Below, piece by piece: positions 20,331 to 29,733 of a stretch of 33,104 bases of DNA. The position numbers were made by a program, and so were the translations under genes. The notes below the pieces were generated by a model that was not told the origin of the DNA, did no database searches, and saw only the letters and a list, made by a program, of their open reading frames with translations. The stretch comes from Chromera velia. Lineage: Eukaryota > Sar > Chromeraceae. The number at the start of each line of letters is the position of its first letter. Position 1 is the first letter of the stretch. The stretch spans positions 42,501 to 75,604 of the forward strand of contig JAHBMJ010004866.1 in the NCBI GenBank assembly GCA_018398765.1. The letters run 5' to 3'.

Positions 20331-21911
20331 TCAGGAGACGCTTGTGATGTGCCAGCAGCTCTGTGTAGGTCCTAAACCTACAGGGCTTACAGGCAATCCT
20401 CTCGTACTCCAGGACGAGAGCAGAGGTCGAGTACTGGATCTTCTTAAAAAAGTGTGCAAAGATTATCGCCATGACCTTATCACACATCTCCACAAAGGTC
20501 TTCGGGACCGATGTCAAGATCTCCTCCAGGGTGTAGGCGATGAAGGGATCCTCAAGGTCATACTTCGGCCTCCCCCAAGTTCCACTCGACTCCCTAACTC
20601 CCAGGAAAGAGAAGATGTCAGGAGCCCCCGGAGCCCCGACATCACCAGTACGCACCCCCCCACCTGTAGACACCGTCGCAAGTTTAGGGGGAGACACTGC
20701 AGGATACACCCTCCCACCCATAAGGGGGGTCATCTGGAATACCGAAGGCAGGCAGCCTTCAGCAGCACCCCCAGAGACGCCCTTGGCCTGGGGAGGAGGA
20801 GAGAGCACGTTTATCTCCTTGCGGAGTTTGTCGGCCTGCTCGTTCAAAGCAAACATATCAGACGCCAACTGGTCGATGTGACCTTACAGGGTCGCTACCA
20901 GCGTATCCCTGTCAGCCTTCCCAGCGTCGAAGACCTCTTTCTTCTCGGCCTAGGATGCCAGCTCTGATGTGTACTCCTCCTTCCCTTCGGACCCCTCAGG
21001 GAAGTTGTCCCTCTTGGGCATACCACTCATCATGTCATTCTCCTCCTTCTGGATCTCCAGAATTCGGAGCTTGTCAGCACCCCGTTCGGTGTCCAGACCC
21101 GATATCTGTGCCACGAGATCCTCGTACTGCTTCCTTTTCTTCTCTACCAGGGTGGTGTCAGGTCGCACACCGACCATCTGCACCCCCCCACTAGAACTGC
21201 TACTGCTACTGCTACTGCTACGGCGGTCCCGATCATCAGAGGCCAAACGCTGCTCACTGGACACGGGGACGGACATCTGACGGGAGATGTCTGGTATCGC
21301 TCCCATCTCCTCCTCCGTCTTCACTTTCATCTCTGTTGAAGCTCCCCCATAGAGCTCCCCACCTGAAGAAAACACAACAGGGCGAGACAGGGAGAGGGAG
21401 GAGGGTTCCTTCAGAGTCTGCAGGCAGAGGATCTGCTCATTCAGGGACTTCAACTGGGGACCGGAGATTCTCTCCTTTCGACATGAGAGAAGCTCCCTGA
21501 TTTCCATGATCCTTGCCTTGCCAATCCTCAGGACGTCGGTCCGCTGCAGATATCTCTTCATCCACTCCGCGTCGGGCGGAGAGACGCAGTCTACAACGTG
21601 CCTGTGGAAAATGTGAAGCTGCTCAGAGACTTCCGAGCTGAGGTGAAGCCCCGTTCCACCACCTTCTCCAGCACTTCCACCTCGGTCCTTGTGACGTAGT
21701 GCTTGACGTTAACCCCCACCTTGTTCCTGTTGGTGAGGGTGAGCCCACCGCACCACTCGTCCGAGTCATCGAGAATGGCAACAGCATCTGCGTATTGCCA
21801 TACCCACTCGATGATGTCTGCATCGTCCGTGAGGCCAAAGACGCCCACGGTCTTCGCCTCCATACCCTTGATCGCGATGCACCCGTGGGGAGCGTCCTTT
21901 TTGGGACCCAT
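20331..21911 (-). pseudogene. N-terminal Gag region with the element's start codon
   Basis: The polyprotein probably begins at ATG 21911, 90 bp downstream of the 5' LTR, opening MGPKKDAPHGCIAIKGMEAK. A frameshift near 21640 moves the reading to a second phase, which contains a coiled-coil-like stretch (LLSCRKERISGPQLKSLNEQ), a Ser run coded by near-perfect triplet repeats (about 21196-21222) and a second helix-rich block near 20870-20800. TAG at 20950 and TAA near 20880 interrupt it. The block before 20330 (YSTSALVLEYERIACKPCRF) leads into the capsid-like segment. No retroviral Gag family can be named from sequence alone. Confidence 0.55.
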
Positions 21912-22000
21912 GATATGTTACCTGCAGTAAGGAATCGGGAATACAACAAGGGGAATGTTGTCAGAATGACAACGGGAGACTCCCTCAGTGACGGCGCTAC

Positions 22001-22761
22001 AGTGAAAAGTAGAGTTTCATCTCTCTCGAGATTCTTCCAGTGGAATCCTATAGGCCCTCCCGTGTCGATCCTCTAGCCTGTCTAGAGGACTCCTCAAACT
22101 GCTATACTCCCGAATTCGTGGCCTTCTCCTATTAGACGACCACAGCGAATACATTGACCAAACGTACCCATCTAGACCGATACAGATAATCAGAAATAAA
22201 TATCTGATCAGTCTCTTTACCAGACAGAAAATCTATGAACCCCCACAGTCCACAGTACGCTCCTGCTGGTGGCCTTGTGCAATACTCAGAGCACGTACAA
22301 GAGAACCATAAAGACACATAGGGCAAAGTACAGATCCTACACATGAAGCTCTGTCAATCCCTAGGTCAAGTCTCTCATTCAGACAGACGGTAACCGCCGT
22401 GCACGTCTGTCTGACTGTCTGGAAATTAATTCGGGACCGGAATTAATTCTAAAGCCTCCGATGGCATAACCGCACCATCGGCCTAATTAAATCCCATATG
22501 AAGGCCCGGAGCAAACACCATCACTGTGTAACGGTGAGTGCCTCGGGTGTATTTCTTATATCAAAGTGCATGCAGGTCATACCATAGAACTCACAATATG
22601 CACACCTCTATCGCAGGCGCCCCGCCACCCCATGTGGACGGACCGCCGCGTGCGCGTCGCTCCTTTCTCTGGCTTGGGGCGAAGGGACGAATGGAAAGGC
22701 CGGAACCGGAATTCACCCTCCGCGAATCCAACCAGGAACGGGACCATCGTTTTCTTTCACA
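22001..22761 (-). repeat. 5' LTR of the copia-type element
   Basis: 761 bp paired with 6263-6975. In element orientation it starts TGTGAAAG next to the duplication ACTTT (22762-22766) and ends CTTTTCACT. This copy should contain the promoter and transcription start of the element. No tRNA-complementary primer-binding site could be assigned in the bases just below 22001. Confidence 0.9.
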
Positions 22762-22766
22762 ACTTT

Positions 22767-22998
22767 GGTGTGTATTAATTCCACGTTTCATCTTTTTCTT
22801 CTTTTTTACGATAGTTTGAGGGTACTACCAGTGCTTTTAGAGCAATGGTGTCATCACTGACTCGTCAGCAACGCGGCAGGGCCGCAGGGAGAACTTTTGA
22901 GCACTAGAGGCAGGGGTAAAAAGAACAAAGACGGGAGCAGGGAACGTGCCATGAGAGAAACGGTGGATTTGTCTAGAATTATTATACACTAATTATTA
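22767..22998. other. Host segment between the two LTR elements
   Basis: No gene. Before the insertions it was continuous with 6257 on the left and 29734 on the right. It ends in an AT-rich stretch whose TTATTACAC pairs with GTGTAATAA just beyond the gypsy-type element. Confidence 0.6.
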
Positions 22999-23003
22999 CA
23001 CAC

Positions 23004-23368
23004 TGTTACGGCAAGCTCCACCGAAGTTAGTTCACCGTATACATAAATCGAACTAGCAGGTGAAGGGGCAGTGCCGGGCAATCAGTAGAGCCGGTGCTTG
23101 AGAAAGCGCGGGCACAAAGGTCCGATGTCAGGCCGTCCGCTACGGCGTCACCCACGCCCTGAGGTTTCATAGAAAAAGAATTAATTCAGAAATACAGAAG
23201 CATACACACATGCAAGTCAATGCATAAAAAGAACAAGATTGATTAAGATTGAAACAAAACAATACGAAAGGAACAAGGAGGTCTGATGGACAGATTCCTC
23301 CACGTACGTTAAGCTTAAAAAGTGAAGTCATATGTTAAGTCCTCACTTTAGTTCCTAAGAGCGTAACA
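23004..23368 (+). repeat. 5' LTR of the gypsy-type element
   Basis: 365 bp beginning TGTTACG and ending CGTAACA. Compared with the 3' copy there are 23 substitutions, all transitions, and one 2-base gap at the very start. Confidence 0.95.
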
Positions 23369-23370
23369 AG

Positions 23371-23381
23371 TGGTAGCAGAG
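23371..23381 (+). other. Primer-binding site
   Basis: TGGTAGCAGAG lies two bases after the LTR. TGG is the complement of the tRNA CCA tail, and the sequence resembles the initiator-methionine-type site used by many LTR elements. The exact tRNA is not proven. Confidence 0.7.
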
Positions 23382-23402
23382 AAGACACGTGACCTGCCGG
23401 TA

Positions 23403-25362
23403 ATGACCAGCAGTGAATCCTGTCCTGTGAGTGCGATTCATAATGCAGGGCAGTGCATCACTCAAATGTGTGTCAGTGGGAATGTGAATGACAAAGGCGT
23501 ATGCATCCCTGCACGTCTTGATACATGTGCAGGTCTCGGATTGAGCAGTGAGGCGTTTGTACAAAAATGTGGGTGTGAAATTCGGGAGACGAAATTTGAC
23601 TTGACGGCGTATGGAGGAGCCAATGTGGAGGTGGTGGGGGAGACGACGCTTTTCCTCTCCCATCCCCAATCAACTCTTCCTGCACTCCCGTGGGACGTTC
23701 TCGTCACTCGGGGGAGCGACATCGAGCTTCTGTTGGGCTTGGATTTCCTGTCCAACAAAAAGGATGTCACGTTTGACCTGAAGAACAACAGAATGATCTA
23801 CTCGCACTTTCCAGTCTTCCCTCTCTCTTCCACAATCTCACTTCAGCAGCAGCCTGTCTCTATTGTACAGCGTTCCTCTATCCTGCCTAGGTGAGTGGAG
23901 GTGGAGATCGTTTGTTCAGTGAGTGGGTTTGAGTCAGGGGCAGAAATCCACATTGAAAAGAAATGGCAGCAGGAGAATGGGAAATTCCAGCTGGCCGTCC
24001 CTGATCAAGTGCTAAAGGTAGAAGGAGAAGGAGTTGTGAAGATGAGAGTTTCCAACTTTGGGGAGGAAGAATGCACCCTGGACGCTGGACAGGAGATAGC
24101 CAAGGCAATCTCCATCAAGAATTCGAGAGAACAAGCAATGGCGGCTCTCTGGGTGGATGTATGGCATGCAGGTCGACAAAGCGACCTCGAGAAGAAGTAT
24201 GAAGAAACGAACGGACAATGGAAGAGGATGAAGGACGAGATGCCGCGCAACAGGTTTGCTCGGAGAGCAGCTTGGAGATCCTTCCAAGCTGTATGTGCAA
24301 TCAAAAGCTCATCAAGCTCACCGAGCTCTCAGAGCTTAAACAAACGGATACTAGCGGAAATGGAAAGGGAACGGGCAGAGAGAAAGAGGGAAAGGGTGAC
24401 AGGAGGACCTGAAGGCAGGTCCTTACCCCAAGTCTCCAAAAGAGCCAAGATTGATCATCTCTCTTCAGAACAACAAAAACGACTCGCAGAGGTAATTGAT
24501 TCGTTCCCTGATGCTTGGTCTCAGCATCGCTTTAATTTGGGAAGGCTGCAGATGGATGGAAAAGAGATCGTGCACGAAGTGCACACGATGGGACCACCTA
24601 TTTGGTGGTACCATAACAGAGTCGCCTACAGCCAGAGAGAGATGCTGAGGGAGGAATTGAAGCAGATGGAGGAAGCAGGGCTGATTGAACCCTCGTCCTC
24701 CACATGGGCGACTCCGGTGGTGTTAGTCCCTAAACCCGACGGAACAATCTGCTTTTGTCTCGACTTTTGGAAGCTGAATGTAGCCACGCAGAAAGACGGG
24801 TTCCCAATGCCTCGCATCGACGAGGTAGTCCACCTGGTGGAGGGGGCTTCAGTCTTCACTGTCTTGGACGTGTCTTTAGGATTCTGGTAGATCGGGATGA
24901 GAGAACAAGACAAAGAAAAGACAGCATTCGTCATACCATACGGGCTGTATCAGTTCAAAGTCATAGCTCAAGGACTAATCAATGCACCAGCAACATTTCA
25001 GCGAGCCATGCAACTGGTGCTGTCAGGGCTTCCCCGTAAGCTTGCGCTCGTGTACATCGATGACCTGATCATATTTTTAAAAGACTTTGACTTGCATCTG
25101 GAGGATCTTCAGACCCTCTTAGACCGAGTACAGAAGTGCGGTCTCAAACTAAAGGTGGAGAAGGCACAGTTTATTCTGTCAGAGATAACGTATCTGGGTT
25201 TTCTCTTGTCTGCAGATGGGATCAGACCAGACCCAGCAAAGCTGGAGGCGTTCAGAAACATAGAACCTCCACAGGACAGAGCAGAGGTGTATTCCTTTTT
25301 AGGACTGGTCGGGTGGTATCGACAGTTCATCGAACGATTCAGCGAGATTGCTTTTCCCCTCT
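23403..25362 (+). pseudogene. Gypsy-type protease and reverse transcriptase, 5' part of pol
   Basis: First ATG in the frame is 23403. A retropepsin-like protease is seen as ARLDTCAGLGLSS with catalytic Asp at 23520-23522, followed by the second conserved block LLLGLDFLS. The motif is DTCA instead of the usual D[ST]GA. After TGA at 23892 the same frame continues through a linker into reverse transcriptase. This shows SSSTWATPVVLVPKPDG, CLDFWKLN (compare CVDYRKLN), TVLDVSLGFW with the first catalytic Asp, and YIDD at 25053-25064. TAG at 24888 replaces the conserved Gln that follows this Trp. The frame is cut at 25362 by a transposon and resumes at 26802 in the matching phase. Confidence 0.9.
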
Positions 25363-26797
25363 AAGACAAATCTATCCCAAACGGTCTCCAATATCAAAAC
25401 GGTCTCTAAAACAACCATAGTTCTCCAGCTTTTCTAGTATTTTTTATGTATTAAATAATGCTTAAAAGCTTAAAACAAAGAGTTTTAAGCAATATGAGAG
25501 TGCGATTTTGTGTTTTTAAATTGGGGTTAGTAAGAAAAAAAAAATATAGCGGTATGCGTGACCGCAATGCGGCGGCGTGCTGCACGCCCGTTACCGAAAC
25601 GCGGCCAGCGGCGGCGGGGTGCGGCAGGGCCTGCGCACATCATGGGATCAATGTGCCCCAGCCTTAAAATCGGATAATATCCAAGAAGCCGATTTTGATA
25701 CACGCAGATATAGCTGACAAATAATCAGGGCACACTGCATATTTATCTCTGGACATTGTGGGACTACGGATCTGCTCCAAAGCTGTTAATTCACTGCTGA
25801 TGTTTTCAGATCAGCTTGCACTACATTGCAGGCATAACAGCTCTATACTTTACATGGGAGACTCCAACTCTGGGCAGACTTTAGGAGGAACCTCAGTCGT
25901 CTCTCTTCTTCGGGCATAGGTTTATTTGCCTGTCTCGTTCTATCAGCAAGCCGTCTCGTTCTATCGGTGGGTAAAATTGGAGAGAGCCGTCTTGTTCTCA
26001 CTCTTTGGTCGATATCCTTTTCCCCTTGCATGCTTTTATGCAAGCGCTCGAGCTCTTGCTTTCTTCGTCGGGGGAACTAGGGCTGTTTTCGTCTTCCTTC
26101 TGGTGAGTTTGAGGTTCCGTCTCCTTTCAGACGTGAACTATAGCTAGCCGTAACACTCGTTGCATCATATCAGGCACAGGCCCACCTTTGTCTAAGCTCT
26201 CATACAGACTTCCTTACTTTCTTGATATGTACCTGCAGACAGGATTTGGAATTCCCATTGGGCTGTTTTGGGGATCCAGAGGGACCTTCGTGTGCTCTCC
26301 GGTAAGTTCATCAGTTTGTTTGTCTCACTGCTTGCAAGCCGTTCCATCAGGTCAGAGCATGATGCACCTAAGACCCTCCAATGGAACTTCATCCTTTTCT
26401 TGTTCGGTGGTTGCACGTAGGATCTGGAACCACCTTTTGCCTTTGTTGAGGAGCTGGGGTTGCTTTTGCCATTCTTCTGGTGAGTGTGCAGTTCCGTCTC
26501 TCTATATGAGTCAGTGAATGATGCACTGTTGAGCAGATGTTTGCATTGTTAAAAACTTACTAAAAAAGTTAAAATGATAAATTGAAATTTAAATATATAT
26601 ACAGTTATCATACATCAAGTTTATATATACTTATTTCACTAACTACGATTTTAAAAACACTTAGTTGCACTCTTAAACCGTTTAAAACTCTTTGTTTTAA
26701 GTTTTTGATCATTGTTTAGTACCTAGAAATGCTTAATAGGTATAGTAATTTTGGAGACCGTTTTGATGTTGGAGACCGTTTAGGATAGATTTGTCTT
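25363..26797. mobile_element. DNA transposon with long TIRs and 4-bp duplication, superfamily unclear
   Basis: The ends read AAGACAAATCTATCC on the left and its reverse complement on the right, flanked by CTCT (25359-25362 and 26798-26801). Inverted similarity runs well inside, through two CGGTCTCCAA-type blocks and an AAAACAAAGAGTTTTAA block, to roughly 160-170 bp with gaps. Removing the element plus one CTCT restores the host pol phase. The 1435-bp interior has a GC-rich patch near 25560-25640 and partly repeated blocks (25940-26110 and 26310-26510), but no transposase. A 4-bp duplication is known in several cut-and-paste superfamilies, so I do not name one. Confidence 0.82.
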
Positions 26798-26801
26798 CTC
26801 T

Positions 26802-29294
26802 CCATCCTCGTCAAAACAGCAGAAGGAGAAGAAAAGAAACAAATTCCATTCAGGTGGACAGAAGAGGCACAGGCCGCTTTCGACACCTTGCGCAACCGAC
26901 TCTGCGAGACACCTTGCCTTGCTCATCCGCGAGTGCTCGAACCTTTTATCGTAAAGGCGGACATCAGCGATGAGGCAGTGGGAGGAGTCTTGAAGCAGAG
27001 AATAGATGAGATAGAGAGGGTGATCGAATTCTGTTTAAAGACTTTGACTACGACGGAGAGGAAATGGAGCATCTCGGAGAAGGAGGGACTCGGGGTCATG
27101 TACTGTCTCCGCAAGTGGAGGCACTATCTTCTCGGTAAGAGAAACACCCTGCAGACGGACCACAAAGCCCTTTTGGCCTGGAAAGACAAGAAGCTCAACA
27201 ACGCAAAGCTGTAGAGGTGGGCCACTGAGTTGGCTAATTATGACCTTAACATTCAGTATGTCCCTGGCAGGCTGCACTCTGAGGCAGATGCACTCAGTTA
27301 CTTGAGGTAGAAGGTACCCAACTCTTCCACCGCTCCCTGCAAAGCGGAGGGAACGGTACATGCTGCTCCGGTAGAGCCAGTGGACACAAACAAAACCAAA
27401 GAGACCGATCACAGAGGAGATAGAGAAGGAAATGTGCGGGAGGAGAGAGAGCTTTCTGAGCAGGGAGAGGGTTTTCTTGAGGATTTGCAGAAGCATTCAG
27501 GAGGTGATGCATACACAGGTGCATGCATTAGATACTTGAAAACAGGAGAATTGCCTCAGAGCGACCGTGTGTCTAGAACCATCCTGCTGTCTGCAGATCA
27601 CTTTCGCATGGAGAACGGAATCCTGTACCGCATGGAGGGAGACAGGGAGCAGCTTGTGGTACCTGCAGCTCTGAGGGATCGCGTGATTGCGTCCAACCAT
27701 GATCACGCTTTGTTCAGGCACCTCCGCACTCGTCGCACTTTGTATCGAGTGAGGGAGAGCTTCTGGTGGCCCTCTATGGCGAACGACATGAAGGACTGGT
27801 GTGAGACCTGTGGGTTTTGCCAGAGGCGAACACCAGCAAGAGGCACCGATCCGGGGGTAACCTCCATTCCTGTTTCGGGGCCGAGGGAGCTTTATGGAAT
27901 GGATATCGTGGATCCGCTTCGAACAGCTCCAGGCAGGTACAAGTACATACTCGTCGTCACCGATCACTACACCAAGTGGGCGTACGTCTTCCCTCTCGTG
28001 GAGATGTCAGCAACGACAATTGTATGTCTACTTCTTGACTTCGTGTTTTTGGATCACGGCTTCCCTTGTTTTCTTCTTTCAGACTGAGGCACAAACTTCT
28101 GTACAGAGATCATTTCCGCACTGTGTCGACTCTTAGGAGTTGAGCAGATTTAAACGACTGCCTATCATCCTCAAGGGAACGGTCTGACTGAACGATTCAA
28201 CCAGACGTTCATGAACATGTTGGCCAAGTATGTGGAGAAGAATCCAGGGAAGTAGGCGGCAGTGTGCATAGGCATATAACACATCTGTGCATGACATCAC
28301 TAGTCACACTCCCTACGAACTTGTGTTTGGTGTGACACCGCCTCATCCTCTTCTTCCTGCAGATGCGTTTGCAGATTTACCAGCAACCGACGTTCCCGAC
28401 TGGCTTGAATTCTTGAAGAAGGAGATGGAGGAGACAGAGAAGAAAATCGGACAAAGCATCTAGAAGAGTCAGCAACGGACGGAAAAGAGGAAACCACCGG
28501 TGAGGAAGTTTGCTTTCTCAGTGGGTGAGTTGGTTCTCATGAGGATTGAAAGGTTGAAGAGAAACAAACTCCAGACGGCATGGAGGGGACCATTTATTGT
28601 TGTGGGGCAAGTGTCGGAGCGTCCCATGCATTATGTGGTTCGACCGCAGGAGGAAGGAAAGAGAGAGGTGATTCATCTTTCTTGTTTGTGAAGGTTCTGA
28701 GTCAGACAGACTCAAGGTCAGGGGAGGCAAACAAATAGTCGTAGCCCTGCAGCAGATGCAGAAGGAGCGACAGAGAGAAAGGATTCTCAGTCGTCTGCTG
28801 ACAATGCAGAAGGCGAGAGAGAGGCAGAGGCTCCACAGCAGCCCTCTGCAACAGAAAACGGAAAAGGTCCTGTAGAAGGACTGAATGAGATTTCAAGTTA
28901 GTCGAGCGAAGATGCCGACTCAGACTCGGACAGGGCAGCAAACGAAATTCTTGCCGAGCTGGGGGAAGTTTCAGATGAAGAGTTTTAACGTGACAGCCCT
29001 CCGAGAAAGGATGAGTTTCTGCCTGCTGTATCCCAGCGCTCCGGCACACGCAAGCAATGCGTCAGTCGCCGGGTAGTTCCAGTTCGCATTCAGCCGTCAA
29101 GAGAAACAGAGGGGGAGACCGAGTACCGAGTCTCCTACAATGACGGTTCCTTTGCCTGGTTGGCAGCAAAGGACATAGAAGTTCCAAAACTAGTGGCCGA
29201 TTTCGAAAGAGACAAACGCAGGACGCTGCGTAGGAAGGAAACAGAAGATAAGAAAGAAAGGAGAGAAACAGAAGGAGTGAAAGTTAGATTTTGA
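26802..29294 (+). pseudogene. Gypsy-type RNase H, integrase and chromodomain-like tail
   Basis: RNase H shows Asp in VKADISDEAV, Glu in ISEKEGLGV and Asp in TDHKALL, then SEADALS. Integrase follows, with the HHCC finger ending in CETCGFCQRR (about 27810) and a core with Asp in YGMDIVDPL, Asp in FLLSD (28081) and Glu in GLTERFNQTF (about 28190). The C-terminal GPY/F-like block is TAWRGPFIVVGQV. An acidic linker (SSEDADSDSDRAANE) leads to EYRVSYNDGSFAWLAAKDIE with following helix LVADFERDKRR, which resembles a chromodomain-like module. Stops are TAG at about 27212, 27308, 28252, 28461 and 28894, TGA at 28084, 28689 and 28698, and TAA near 28150 and 28987. A one-base shift lies near 28260-28290. 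The last in-frame stop is TGA 29292-29294. Confidence 0.88.
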
Positions 29295-29351
29295 GAAAAG
29301 CATCTCGCAACAGTACCGGACCTTCGGGCTGACCCGGGACGTGTCAGTTTT

Positions 29352-29361
29352 GAAGGGGGGA
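29352..29361 (+). other. Polypurine tract of the gypsy-type element
   Basis: GAAGGGGGGA directly precedes the TG start of the 3' LTR. Confidence 0.8.
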
Positions 29362-29728
29362 TGTATTACGGTAAGCTCCACCGAAGTCAGTTCACCGTGC
29401 GCACAAATCAAACTAGTGGGTGAAGGGGCAGCGCCGGGCAATCAGTAGAGCCGGTGCTTGAGAAAACGCGGGCACAAGGATCCGATGTCAGGCCATCTGC
29501 TACGGTGTCACCCACGCCCTGAGGTTTCATAGAAAAAGAATTAATTCGGAAATACAGAAGCATACACGCATGCAAGTCAATGCATAGAAAGAATAAGATT
29601 GATTAAGATCGAAACAAAACAATACGAAAGGAACAAGGAGGTCTGATGGACAGATTCCTCCACGTATGTTAAGCTTGAAAAGTGAAGTCATATGTTAAGT
29701 CCTCACTTTAGTTCCTAAGAGCGTAACA
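29362..29728 (+). repeat. 3' LTR of the gypsy-type element
   Basis: 367 bp, paired with 23004-23368. Its inner end reads TGTATTACG where the 5' copy has TGTTACG. Outer end CGTAACA is followed by the CACAC duplication. Confidence 0.95.
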
Positions 29729-29733
29729 CACAC

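Larger units (their letters stand above)
6263..22761 (-). mobile_element. Ty1/copia-type LTR retrotransposon, 16.5 kb, degraded
   Basis: The boundaries come from two related LTRs (6263-6975 and 22001-22761) and a 5-bp target duplication ACTTT at 6258-6262 and 22762-22766. On the minus strand the order is 5' LTR, Gag-like region with a CCHC knuckle, integrase, long spacer, copia-type reverse transcriptase, RNase H, about 4 kb of non-coding DNA, polypurine tract and 3' LTR. Integrase before reverse transcriptase is diagnostic of Ty1/copia elements. In element orientation the LTR starts TGTGAAAG and ends CTTTTCACT, so one end is not the canonical CA. The two LTRs differ by roughly 10% over a 250-bp stretch compared by eye, so the insertion is old. 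Coding parts carry many stops, mostly TAG, and several frameshifts. Even without its nested 1.4-kb hAT-like insert it is about 15 kb, roughly three times a typical copia element. Confidence 0.92.
23004..29728 (+). mobile_element. Ty3/gypsy-type LTR retrotransposon without gag, 6.7 kb, degraded
   Basis: Flanked by an exact 5-bp duplication CACAC (22999-23003 and 29729-29733). LTRs are 365 and 367 bp, with perfect outer inverted ends TGTTACG and CGTAACA. A primer-binding site, a polypurine tract and the order protease, reverse transcriptase, RNase H, integrase are all visible; integrase last is diagnostic of Ty3/gypsy. There is no Gag or nucleocapsid knuckle: the protease frame starts within about 35 bp of the 5' LTR. 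A 1435-bp DNA element interrupts the reverse transcriptase-RNase H junction; without it the element is about 5.3 kb. Stops and at least one frameshift inactivate the pol frame. Confidence 0.93.

Noticed and set aside
19591-20967. A 458-codon plus-strand open frame
   Set aside because: It lies antisense to the Gag-like region with its CCHC knuckle, has no recognisable motif, and reflects the GC-rich codon usage of the opposite strand.
23895-24890. A separate gene starting at 23895
   Set aside because: It has no ATG at that point and simply continues the protease phase after a TGA into reverse transcriptase.
11033-28900. TAG as a sense codon (Gln) in this genome
   Set aside because: The TPR gene ends naturally with TAG, and both elements also carry TGA, TAA and frameshifts, so decay explains the stops better.
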